Of a stretch of 21,427 nt of DNA, positions 15,009 to 21,427 are shown piece after piece. The translations under genes and the position numbers were made by a program. The stretch lies in contig CAZSWR010000066.1 in assembly GCA_964610885.1 (NCBI GenBank), forward strand, positions 1-21,427, given 5' to 3'. The stretch comes from CAZSWR01 sp964610885. GTDB taxonomy: Bacteria > Bacteroidota > Ignavibacteria > Kapaibacteriales > UBA2268. The stretch's first letter is position 1. The number at the start of each line of letters is the position of its first letter. The notes beneath the pieces were generated by a model. The model was not told the DNA's origin. It saw only the letters and a program-made list of their open reading frames with translations, and did no database searches.

Positions 15009-16208
15009 TTAATCCGGATTCTCGTTGTGATTCGATTTCTTCAGCAGCAATTCGCCGGAGGCAAGGCCTCGGATAACGTAATACGCAACAGATCCGGCCA
15101 AGCTGATGAAAACCGCCAGCAAGAGAGCCAACTTACGATTGGGCGAGTAGCGTTCGGCCGGAACCAGCGCTCGGTCCAACTGTTCGACGGTCGGCAGGTC
15201 GCTGGCCTCTTGGATTCCCTCTTGGTATTTCTGGGATTCGAGGTAGGCGATGACTTGTTCGAGGATTTTCTGGTCGCGCACCATCGTTACGTATCGCCTC
15301 GAAATCGCGGGCACATCGCCCAAGGGCAAAGAGACTTTGTCTCCTTCGACGGCGCCGCCGCTCTGCATTTTCTGGAATTGGTTCCGCAGTGTGGATACTT
15401 TTTTTCGGTAAACATCGATTACTGCGGCGTCCTCGCCATATTCGAGCAACTTCGATTGCAATTCGATTTGCGCTTTGGCCAATTCAGATCCGACGGAGAC
15501 CGCCTGCTGGACGGTGGCTTGGGATTGGGTTTCGAGGGCGAGCAATTTGTTTTTCCGTTTAAAATCTTCGAGCGCGCTATCGATGGAATCGAGTTCCACC
15601 TTTTTGGTAGCGAGCATTTTCTCGGCAAAAACTCTCTTCCGCCGAGCTTTCGAGCTGGACTTGTCTTGGTTGTACCTGTCCAGGCCGAGCGCTGCTGAGT
15701 TCGCAATATTTGCCGATAGTTGGGCGGCATCGGCCTCGTCTGCCGAATTGGGGAACCAAGGAGTCGAAGCAATCACGGAGATTTCGAGCAGCCCACCGCG
15801 AGTGAGCCGAGTGGAAATCGCGCCCGAGATAATGCCGAGGAATTTTTCTTCGGAAAGCCCTGAGAACAAAGGATTTGACCAGAGCGAAAGCGTATCGGCA
15901 ATGAATCGAGCGATCTCGCGGCTTCGGACAATCTCCAAATAGGTCTGGCTGCGAGTCGGTGCGCCCTGGCCCAGCAGCGAAGCCCCGGGAATGCTTTGGA
16001 GCATCGAGGCCATACCCGGGAGCGACTCGTCCGTCATCACGATGACAGTCGATGATTTATATACTCTTGGCTGGACGAATGTGTAGGCAATCACGACCAA
16101 AGCCACAGAGGCCACGAACAGGACTATCCGCTTCGAGCGCTTGCGCAAATGCAAATATGTAGTTTTAATTGATAGTATTCTGGTGTCGTTGTTTTGCATA
16201 GCTATCAT
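15009..16208 (-). CDS. Wzz/GumC-type polysaccharide chain-length or co-polymerase protein
   Basis: This 399-residue inner-membrane protein has the Wzz plan: one transmembrane helix near the N-terminus (about 28-46), a large periplasmic domain with a long coiled coil (about 190-285, rich in K/E/Q/A), and a second helix (about 359-379) preceded by the proline-containing segment VPAERYSPNRK. QPRVYKSSTVIVM (46-58) after the first helix is typical of the family. No C-terminal tyrosine-kinase domain (Walker A) is present, so it is a Wzz or BY-kinase-adaptor type rather than a full Wzc. It likely controls polymer length or links synthesis to the SLBB export protein. The ATG at 16208 overlaps the upstream stop as ATGA and is chosen over the ATG at 16199; the frame stays open to 16436 but only inside the upstream gene. 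Confidence 0.85.
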   Translation of the reverse strand: MIAMQNNDTRILSIKTTYLHLRKRSKRIVLFVASVALVVIAYTFVQPRVYKSSTVIVMTDESLPGMASMLQSIPGASLLGQGAPTRSQTYLEIVRSREIARFIADTLSLWSNPLFSGLSEEKFLGIISGAISTRLTRGGLLEISVIASTPWFPNSADEADAAQLSANIANSAALGLDRYNQDKSSSKARRKRVFAEKMLATKKVELDSIDSALEDFKRKNKLLALETQSQATVQQAVSVGSELAKAQIELQSKLLEYGEDAAVIDVYRKKVSTLRNQFQKMQSGGAVEGDKVSLPLGDVPAISRRYVTMVRDQKILEQVIAYLESQKYQEGIQEASDLPTVEQLDRALVPAERYSPNRKLALLLAVFISLAGSVAYYVIRGLASGELLLKKSNHNENPD

Positions 16209-17827
16209 TTCATTTTGGAGAATGCAACGAAAACGCCTACGATGGTCAAGACTTGCGTTGTGATTGTCAGAGCTGTCAGGAACGTATCGAGGAATTTGGA
16301 ATCGGATTCCTGCGGCACGATGATTTCGTCGCCTGCCTCGATTTCGTAGTTCTCTTTTTTGGCAATATATTCCTCGCCGCGAGGTTTGATCACCCTCACG
16401 TCGGATTTCTCTGCGCGGTACCCAAAGCCTCCGCATTGTGCGATATAGTCCAAATATGTCATACCCTTTTGGTAATGCACCAAACCGGGCATAAGCACGC
16501 TACCCTGTACGCTGACGTAGGTTTTCGGCTTCGGCACGAACAAAGAATCGAGATTAATTAAATAGAGGTTCTCCGGCGAATTTTTGTCTTTAAATATTTT
16601 CTCGAAATCGAGAGCCATTGCGCCGTAGCGTTCGTTCACTTTAGCGTTGAAATACTGTTTTTCGGCCTCAGTCATTTCCGAGGGCCTCAGCCGAGACAGC
16701 CGAGACATTATTTTATCTTCGTAATTATACGCGCTCCGACGAATTAGCACCGATTGGTCAGGATTCGCGTTTTGCGTCAGTCCTCCGGCCAAAGCCAGCA
16801 GGTCTGTGATCTTTGTTTTCTGTTCGTCGATTGCGTAGCGCCCGGGGTATTTAACCTCTCCGGAGATGGACACGTACCGGTCAATGAATGTAACAGCAAT
16901 TTTCCTTACGTAAACCCTGTCGCCCGGCTGCAAAGCGAAATCCTCGGATGGCGCCATGCCGCGAAGGTTGAGTATTCTTTTGTTTATTGAATTGCCCGAT
17001 TGGTCGTATCGCACGAATTCAACGGAATCGACGAGCGCATCGCCCGTGAAACCACCGGCGAACCGAATCAAATCGAAAAGCCGGTCGCCCTCGACGTATT
17101 CGAAAGTGCCGGCCGAGAGCACTTCGCCGCTAATTTGGATTTTGGCCGAGTTGTTGATCTGCGGCACCATGATGCGGTCTCCGCCCAGCACGCACGGATT
17201 GAATTCTGATTCGCCCAGCATATAGAAACGCAACAGGTCAACTCGTTCGTCGGTGGCGCCTTCGCGCGACAGTCTGATATTGCGAATCGAAGAGAAGTAT
17301 TTCAACCCTCCGGCGCGGTCGATGATTTCGGAGACGCGATCCGTCGGGCCGGCCGTAACAATCGAGGGCCGAGGAATAGCTCCGGCAACCGTAACTTTGA
17401 ATTGGCGAATTTTCCCAAGAGCCACACTGATTTCGCGAGCATTGAAGACAGTTTCCAATTTTTCGATAATCCTTGCGCGAGCGCTGTCCAAGGTGATTCC
17501 AGATACAGAAACCGTACCTGCCTCGGGAATTGTGATATTGCCGTCGGGATAGACAGTCGCGAGCAGTTGGCGGGAACGGGCCGAAACTATCGAAATCACG
17601 AGTTCGTCCCCCGGGCCAAGTATGTATTTGCTTGGTTGAATGGCCTTTTCGAGAAGCCCTGCGCTCTGTTGCGATTGGCGTTGCAGGTTCTGGTACGCAA
17701 GCGTATCCATATAGTTAGGCGAGACGCCCGTCAATTGGAAATAATCGACTTGTGCCGAGGCGTCCAGCACTGCGAAAAGCGCCACGAACGCGCTAAGAAT
17801 TAGTTTTATATGGGCACCGAGATTCAA
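16205..17827 (-). CDS. SLBB polysaccharide export protein (Wza-like)
   Basis: This 540-residue export protein has a signal peptide (about 7-25, ending ASAQ), then a Poly_export domain (about 65-143) with YILGPGDELVISI and YPDGNITIPEAG. About four SLBB-type segments follow: 144-223, 228-308 (ISGEVLSAGTFEYVEGDRL), 316-364 (ISGEVKYPGRYAI) and 436-505 (VQGSVLMPGLVHYQKG). The last 25 residues form a hydrophobic helix (513-535), as in larger Wza/KpsD relatives. There is no lipobox cysteine. The start is TTG at 17827, because the next in-frame ATG (residue 40) would remove the signal peptide; a purine-rich AGGAAAGAAGAGAA stretch precedes it. It forms the outer-membrane exit for capsule or exopolysaccharide and overlaps the Wzz-type gene, so the two act together. 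No glycosyltransferases or Wzx/Wzy are nearby. Confidence 0.88.
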   Translation of the reverse strand: MNLGAHIKLILSAFVALFAVLDASAQVDYFQLTGVSPNYMDTLAYQNLQRQSQQSAGLLEKAIQPSKYILGPGDELVISIVSARSRQLLATVYPDGNITIPEAGTVSVSGITLDSARARIIEKLETVFNAREISVALGKIRQFKVTVAGAIPRPSIVTAGPTDRVSEIIDRAGGLKYFSSIRNIRLSREGATDERVDLLRFYMLGESEFNPCVLGGDRIMVPQINNSAKIQISGEVLSAGTFEYVEGDRLFDLIRFAGGFTGDALVDSVEFVRYDQSGNSINKRILNLRGMAPSEDFALQPGDRVYVRKIAVTFIDRYVSISGEVKYPGRYAIDEQKTKITDLLALAGGLTQNANPDQSVLIRRSAYNYEDKIMSRLSRLRPSEMTEAEKQYFNAKVNERYGAMALDFEKIFKDKNSPENLYLINLDSLFVPKPKTYVSVQGSVLMPGLVHYQKGMTYLDYIAQCGGFGYRAEKSDVRVIKPRGEEYIAKKENYEIEAGDEIIVPQESDSKFLDTFLTALTITTQVLTIVGVFVAFSKMK

Positions 17828-18268
17828 TTCTCTTCTTTCCTGAAATTGCAGTTAAAACTCACTTCCACTCAATCCGAGCACAACATATAAATACCTTTAG
17901 CAAATACCGTGCTCGTAACCTTAGCAAAAATATAAAATTCCCAAGAGCTACCGAAAACATATTTTTCATTTTCAAAGAATGCCTGCTCGCGCGTTGGGAA
18001 CTGTGGGTGTTTATTTGATTCTATAACGTTTGGTATGGGTATAAAACTTTAGGCTTAATGAAGATAAATTGGGTACCAGAATTCAAACGACGACAGACCG
18101 GAATTCATTCGAGTTTGAATCCTGATTTCAGTACTAATCGGATTTATACAATATTTAGCTTCTTATGTAACTAACCTTTTATTCCAAGGTTGATCCAGCT
18201 ATTCTGCTAAGCACTGCACTTAATTTAATAAAGTTAGATTAAATTTGCTCGAAATATTTTGCTTGGGG

Positions 18269-18335
18269 ACTCATCCGATGACTCAGGGGATTGTCATTCG
18301 AAATTGACTCGAAATTTGGTAGTCATCGGATGAGT
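18269..18335. repeat. 67-bp inverted-arm element with ACTCATCCGATGACT arms, copy 2
   Basis: The arms ACTCATCCGATGACT (18269-18283) and AGTCATCGGATGAGT (18321-18335) are exact reverse complements, 37 bp apart. The interior (ATTCGAAATTGACTCGAAATTT region) resembles that of the copy at 13618-13681 (ATTCAATTACAAGCGAATTT), so the two are homologous. The geometry is the same as the AACCTTCC element at 5973-6039. Confidence 0.85.
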
Positions 18336-18399
18336 TTCAAATATAACAACCTCTATGCGGTATAATATAGTTTGATGTGGTGATTGCCTTTTTCCTTAT

Positions 18400-18455
18400 G
18401 TAGGGGCGGGTTCCAAACCTGCCCGAGGATTAGCTGATGTGGTAATGTGATGATG
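18400..18455 (+). repeat. composite GTAGGGG hairpin plus GATGTGGT..GTGATGATG unit
   Basis: GTAGGGGCGGGTTCCAAACC followed by TGCCCGAGGAT forms a hairpin GGCGGGTT/AACCTGCC with one G-T wobble (18405-18423). GATTAGCTGATGTGGTAATGTGATGATG follows directly (the reverse complement of the CATCACATCACCACATC unit, one change). The same combination occurs inverted at 6111-6252. A partial GATGTGGTGATT lies at 18374-18385. Confidence 0.75.
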
Positions 18456-18507
18456 AGATAATTGCTTTTTATCTGTTAAATGTAACGATATGTTTATTCG
18501 AGAGCAA

Positions 18508-18651
18508 ACGCCGAAGGCGTGGTATATTAATAGCAGTTGTGTTGGTTACATAATAAGAACGCTGAAAGCGTGACATATTAATATTTCGCTCCTTCGGAGC
18601 TGTGCTTTTTGAATATTTTTCGATTCTATGAATATTACGCACCTTCGGTGC
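18508..18651. repeat. symmetric array of four GAA-triloop hairpin elements
   Basis: The four hairpins are ACGCC-GAA-GGCGT (18508-18520), ACGCT-GAA-AGCGT (18559-18571), GCTCC-TTC-GGAGC (18588-18600) and GCACC-TTC-GGTGC (18639-18651). Each is followed on the GAA-reading strand by 3 bases and ATATTNATA(G/T). The first two point right and the last two left. The whole is exactly mirror-symmetric in position about 18579.5, the centre of the palindrome ATATTAATAT (18575-18584). Stem bases change in compensated pairs, which supports selection for the hairpins. Confidence 0.85.
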
Positions 18652-18667
18652 TTGCCATGGATACGAT

Positions 18668-18698
18668 GTAGGGGCGGGTTCCAAACCCGCCCAAGGAT
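18668..18698 (+). repeat. GTAGGGGCGGGTTCCAAACC hairpin repeat
   Basis: This is a near-identical copy of the unit at 18400-18430, here with a perfect 8-bp stem GGCGGGTT/AACCCGCC and CCA loop (18673-18691), ending CCAAGGAT. It lacks the GATGTGGT tail. The wobble in the other copy versus the full pair here supports a conserved stem. Confidence 0.8.
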
Positions 18699-18767
18699 AT
18701 GATTTATATAGTACATAATAAGATATTCTGGTGAGTATAATACTATTCTGTTATTTGTGACACTCTG

Positions 18768-18800
18768 TAGGGAAAAGGGCACGACGTGCCGTGCCCCTAC
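18768..18800. repeat. GTAGGG...CCCCTAC palindromic repeat
   Basis: GGGCACG (18777-18783) pairs with CGTGCCC (18790-18796), flanked by GTAGGG on the left and CTAC on the right. It shares the GTAGGG(G) ends of the repeats at 18400 and 18668 but has a different stem, so it may be a related class of the same family. Confidence 0.65.
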
Positions 18801-18998
18801 ACCAATAAACAGCAAGGAAAGGTTGGAGATTTAGTTAAGAATTCCATTTCGATATTGATTATAATTCAACCATTTACAGTTCTTGCACAATCAACGACTT
18901 CCATCCCTCGAGCCGCCAGCAGGCTATTATAATAATAATCTTCCATATTCGTAAAATATTAGTGCGTGCTAAATATTGAATAAGTTGTGGTGAAAAAT

Positions 18999-21272
18999 AT
19001 GAAAAGAATAATAATATTACTGATAATGGCCTTTGGAACTGCGAATGTATTGTCTCAAACGTATGGAAGCCTCAAGGGAAAAGTTACCGCCGAGGTTACC
19101 GGTAACCCGCTGGTGAGCATCACGGTTAAGGTGTTGGGGACGAACCTCGGGGCGAAAACCAATTCAGATGGTACATTCTCAATAAAGAACATACCGACAG
19201 GCGTCTATTCAATTCAGTTTTCCGCTGTGGGGTATTCCACTTATGTGCGGACCGACGTAACCATCAATCCGGTGCGACCCGCCGAGTTGGAGGTGTCTCT
19301 GGCCGAAAGAGTGGTCCGAGCCAAGGAAACGCAGGTGCGAGGCTCGTATTTCATTAGTCGTTCGGAAACCGTTACCAGCACCCAATCGCTCAATGCAGAA
19401 GACATTCGCCGCGCTCCGGGCGTCCAAGAGGACGTGGTGCGGGCGGCATCGCTTCTGCCGGGCGTCGGAGTGGCGCAACCGGGCCGAAACGACCTCGTCG
19501 TCCGGGGCGGCGCTCCGTTCGAGAACCTCTACATCGTGGATAACCTCGAGATACCGAACATTAACCATTTCGGCACACAAGGGACAGGCGGCGGCCCACT
19601 TTCGCTGATTAATATTGATTTCGTGGACAATGTTTCGTTTTCGGCCGGCGGATTCGGTGCGCGCTATGGCGACCGCACTTCATCGATAATGAATATTTCA
19701 CTTCGGAACGGCAACTCGGAGCATTTCACCGGCAAGGCAGTCCTCTCCGCAATTGGGTTCGGTGCGAACGTCGAAGGGCCACTATCGCAAAACATTTCAG
19801 CACTGGCCAGCGTGCGCCGCAGCTACCTGGATTTCATTTTCAATGCCGCCGGGTTTGCATTCATCCCGCAATACTGGGATTTCCAGACGAAGATTAATTA
19901 CAAAATCGACAACAGTAATTCCATATCGTTCCTAACAATTGGGGCGTTGAATACTGTTTCGCTCAATAACGACAAATTGGACAACCGATACAAAAACAGT
20001 AGCGTCGCCATCCCGAACCAGAACCAATACTTTTCCGGGATCACATGGAAACACCTGTTCGGTACCGGCTATGCCTTGGTTACGCTGGGCGAGACGATGA
20101 AAACGTTCGACACATTCCAAAAGGACTCCAATCTAGTCGAGATCTTCCGCAACAAATCCAAAGAGGCCGAAAGCTCGCTCAAAACCGATGTGGAGTTCCT
20201 ACTGGCTCCTAATATCGAGTTTATGGCCGGCAACCAGTTGCGCTGGGCCACAACTTTGAAGTACGACGTTCTGATCCCCGGATTCCTCCGCACCGATGCG
20301 AACGGAGCGCCAAAAGAGCTGCGGACCGATACCACCTTTTCGGCATATAAAAACAGTACGTACGCATCGGCAACGGTTGGGCTGGGCGCTTTCAAATTCA
20401 CTCTGGGCGGGCGAATGGACTACTTCAGCTTCACGGATGGCAATCTGTTCCTGTCGCCGCGCCTGTCGGCAGTATATGTCTTGAACCCGGTTTCTTCGAT
20501 TGTGGCCAGCGCCGGAAGGTACTACCAATCCCCATCGTACGTTTGGCTGGTTGGCGGATCGGAAGCGAAATTGAAACCAATTCGCGCCGATCAGGTTGTC
20601 CTCGGGTACGAACACACGCCGCTCGAAGACGTCAAGGTGCAGCTCGAAGGATTCTACAAATGGTACGCTGACTATCCGGCGCGCCAATACAGGCCTCAGG
20701 CAGTGCTGGCTCCCAGCGGATTCGACGACCTGACATACGACATCCCATTCGGCCTGGAGCCGCTCGAAAGCACTGGCGAAGGCATTGCGCGGGGGCTCGA
20801 GCTGTTCATTCAGAAAAAATTCACACAGAACTTCCCGTTCTACGGGCTGCTGACCATGACGCTTTCCGAAGTGCGATTCAAATCAATCGACGGAGTGGAA
20901 CGCATCGGCAGCTTCGACCAACGTTTCATATTGAATCTGGCCCTCGGCTGGCGTCCGTCGGAGCTTTGGGAGTTCTCTTGCAAATTCAGGCTATCGACCG
21001 GACTGCCCACCACTCCGTTCACTAGCACGGGCAAGCTCGATTTCAGCCGATACAACGATGGCGAGCGGCTGCCCACCTACCATTCGCTGGACGTAAGGGC
21101 AGACAAACGCTGGAATTTCGACAATTTCGCTTTGGTAACCTACATCGACATACAGAACATCTACGGGAACAAATACAAATCGGCCCCGAAATGGGACGAA
21201 CGCACCGGCACCGCGAAGCAATCCGATTCGATCGGTTTCCTGCCCAGCATCGGAATTTCGTTTGAGTTTTAG
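18999..21272 (+). CDS. TonB-dependent outer-membrane receptor with carboxypeptidase-regulatory-like N-domain
   Basis: This 757-residue receptor has a signal peptide (MKRIIILLIMAFGTANVLSQ), a carboxypeptidase-regulatory-like beta sandwich (about 22-102; GSLKGKVT and NSDGTFSIKNIPTGVYSI), and a plug domain (about 105-235) with GVQEDVVRAASLLPGV, VVRGGAPFENLYIVDNL and FGARYGDRTSSIMNI. A beta-barrel follows to the terminal GISFEF. Ending in phenylalanine is typical of outer-membrane barrels. Such receptors take up large or scarce substrates using TonB-ExbBD energy. No SusD-like partner is adjacent, so a SusCD glycan system is unlikely; the substrate is unknown. The ATG at 18999 is preferred; two GTG codons at 18987 and 18990 would add four residues. 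It is divergent from the polysaccharide operon across the repeat island. Confidence 0.88.
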   Translation: MKRIIILLIMAFGTANVLSQTYGSLKGKVTAEVTGNPLVSITVKVLGTNLGAKTNSDGTFSIKNIPTGVYSIQFSAVGYSTYVRTDVTINPVRPAELEVSLAERVVRAKETQVRGSYFISRSETVTSTQSLNAEDIRRAPGVQEDVVRAASLLPGVGVAQPGRNDLVVRGGAPFENLYIVDNLEIPNINHFGTQGTGGGPLSLINIDFVDNVSFSAGGFGARYGDRTSSIMNISLRNGNSEHFTGKAVLSAIGFGANVEGPLSQNISALASVRRSYLDFIFNAAGFAFIPQYWDFQTKINYKIDNSNSISFLTIGALNTVSLNNDKLDNRYKNSSVAIPNQNQYFSGITWKHLFGTGYALVTLGETMKTFDTFQKDSNLVEIFRNKSKEAESSLKTDVEFLLAPNIEFMAGNQLRWATTLKYDVLIPGFLRTDANGAPKELRTDTTFSAYKNSTYASATVGLGAFKFTLGGRMDYFSFTDGNLFLSPRLSAVYVLNPVSSIVASAGRYYQSPSYVWLVGGSEAKLKPIRADQVVLGYEHTPLEDVKVQLEGFYKWYADYPARQYRPQAVLAPSGFDDLTYDIPFGLEPLESTGEGIARGLELFIQKKFTQNFPFYGLLTMTLSEVRFKSIDGVERIGSFDQRFILNLALGWRPSELWEFSCKFRLSTGLPTTPFTSTGKLDFSRYNDGERLPTYHSLDVRADKRWNFDNFALVTYIDIQNIYGNKYKSAPKWDERTGTAKQSDSIGFLPSIGISFEF

Positions 21273-21287
21273 GAGACTGCCAGAAAT

Positions 21288-21323
21288 AGTATTGATCAGC
21301 CACCCCACGGGTTAACCCGTGGG
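21288..21323. repeat. dispersed palindromic repeat, copy 2
   Basis: AGTATTGATCA, 7 bases, then CACGGGTTAACCCGTG (21306-21321). Here the perfect palindrome extends to 22 bp (21303-21324). It lies 16 bp after the TonB receptor stop, so it could also form a strong hairpin in that transcript. The remaining 100 bp of the window show no gene. Confidence 0.75.
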
Positions 21324-21427
21324 GCCGATACAAGCCATATCTCCAATATAAACAATGTTTTAGCACAAACGTTCTTTAGCCCCCTTAGAAAAAGCAGGGT
21401 TGTTTCATTCTAGCAAGAGGCACAACT

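Larger units (their letters stand above)
17828..18998. other. 1.2-kb repeat island between divergent operons
   Basis: No credible gene is found on either strand. The two ends must hold the promoters of the export operon (minus) and the TonB receptor (plus). In between, 18269-18800 is almost entirely filled by repeats of several families, listed separately. The stretch 17880-18260 is A/T-rich with only short inverted repeats, such as ATTCAAAC (18082-18089) with GTTTGAAT (18114-18121). Confidence 0.7.

Noticed and set aside
14754..15698. 314-residue open frame on the plus strand
   Set aside because: It lies antisense across the rsgA and Wzz-type genes, both of which have clear family features.
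18546..18815. 89-residue open frame on the minus strand in the repeat island
   Set aside because: It consists of translated hairpin repeats (GTAGGGG and GAA-triloop elements), with no coding signature.

Overview
The window looks like a chromosomal stretch from a Gram-negative bacterium of the Bacteroidota/FCB superphylum, possibly a Kapabacteria- or Ignavibacteria-like lineage; that placement is inference. The support is the gene content: a TonB-dependent receptor with an N-terminal carboxypeptidase-regulatory-like domain, a DUF4292-like lipoprotein next to a Bacteroidota-style LptD, a DUF3109 cysteine protein, SLBB/Wzz polysaccharide export genes, and sparse Shine-Dalgarno use. Coding DNA is moderately GC-rich. 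The intergenic DNA is AT-rich and full of short palindromic repeats. I saw no rRNA, tRNA, transposase, phage gene or CRISPR array.

Layout. (1) 310-1289, minus: a two-gene SdpR/SdpI-like operon (ArsR-family repressor and membrane immunity-type protein), overlapping by ATGA, with a perfect 20-bp palindromic operator upstream. (2) 1626-3618, minus: two exported proteins of unknown role, one beta-rich and one with TPR repeats. (3) 3901-5418, minus: an OadA/PycB-type biotin-dependent carboxyltransferase subunit that stops before any biotinyl domain, followed by a strong terminator. (4) 5419-6554: a 1.1-kb gene-free region with several repeat families. (5) 6555-9050, plus: a tightly packed signalling operon of a stand-alone HD-GYP-accessory-like domain, an HDOD protein and a soluble histidine kinase, ending in a terminator. 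(6) 9191-9754: a DUF3109 protein, then a hairpin and a 50-bp tandem array. (7) 10125-13577, plus: a LolB/DUF4292-like lipoprotein and LptD. (8) 13943-17827, minus: SLBB export protein, Wzz-type chain-length protein and RsgA GTPase, nearly contiguous. (9) 17828-18998: a 1.2-kb repeat island between divergent genes. (10) 18999-21272, plus: a TonB-dependent receptor.

Much of the content concerns the envelope: LptD, the lipoprotein, polysaccharide export, the TonB receptor, exported proteins and a membrane immunity protein. The signalling operon may control some of this, but nothing in the sequence proves the link. The most unusual signal is in the intergenic DNA. One is a four-hairpin array (18508-18651) exactly symmetric about an ATATTAATAT palindrome, with covarying stems and a fifth related copy at 9790. 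The others are 64-67-bp elements built from two inverted 15-bp quasi-palindromic arms, a composite GTAGGGG / GATGTGGTGATGTGATG repeat at both 6.1 and 18.4 kb, and a palindrome with conserved flanks near both window ends.
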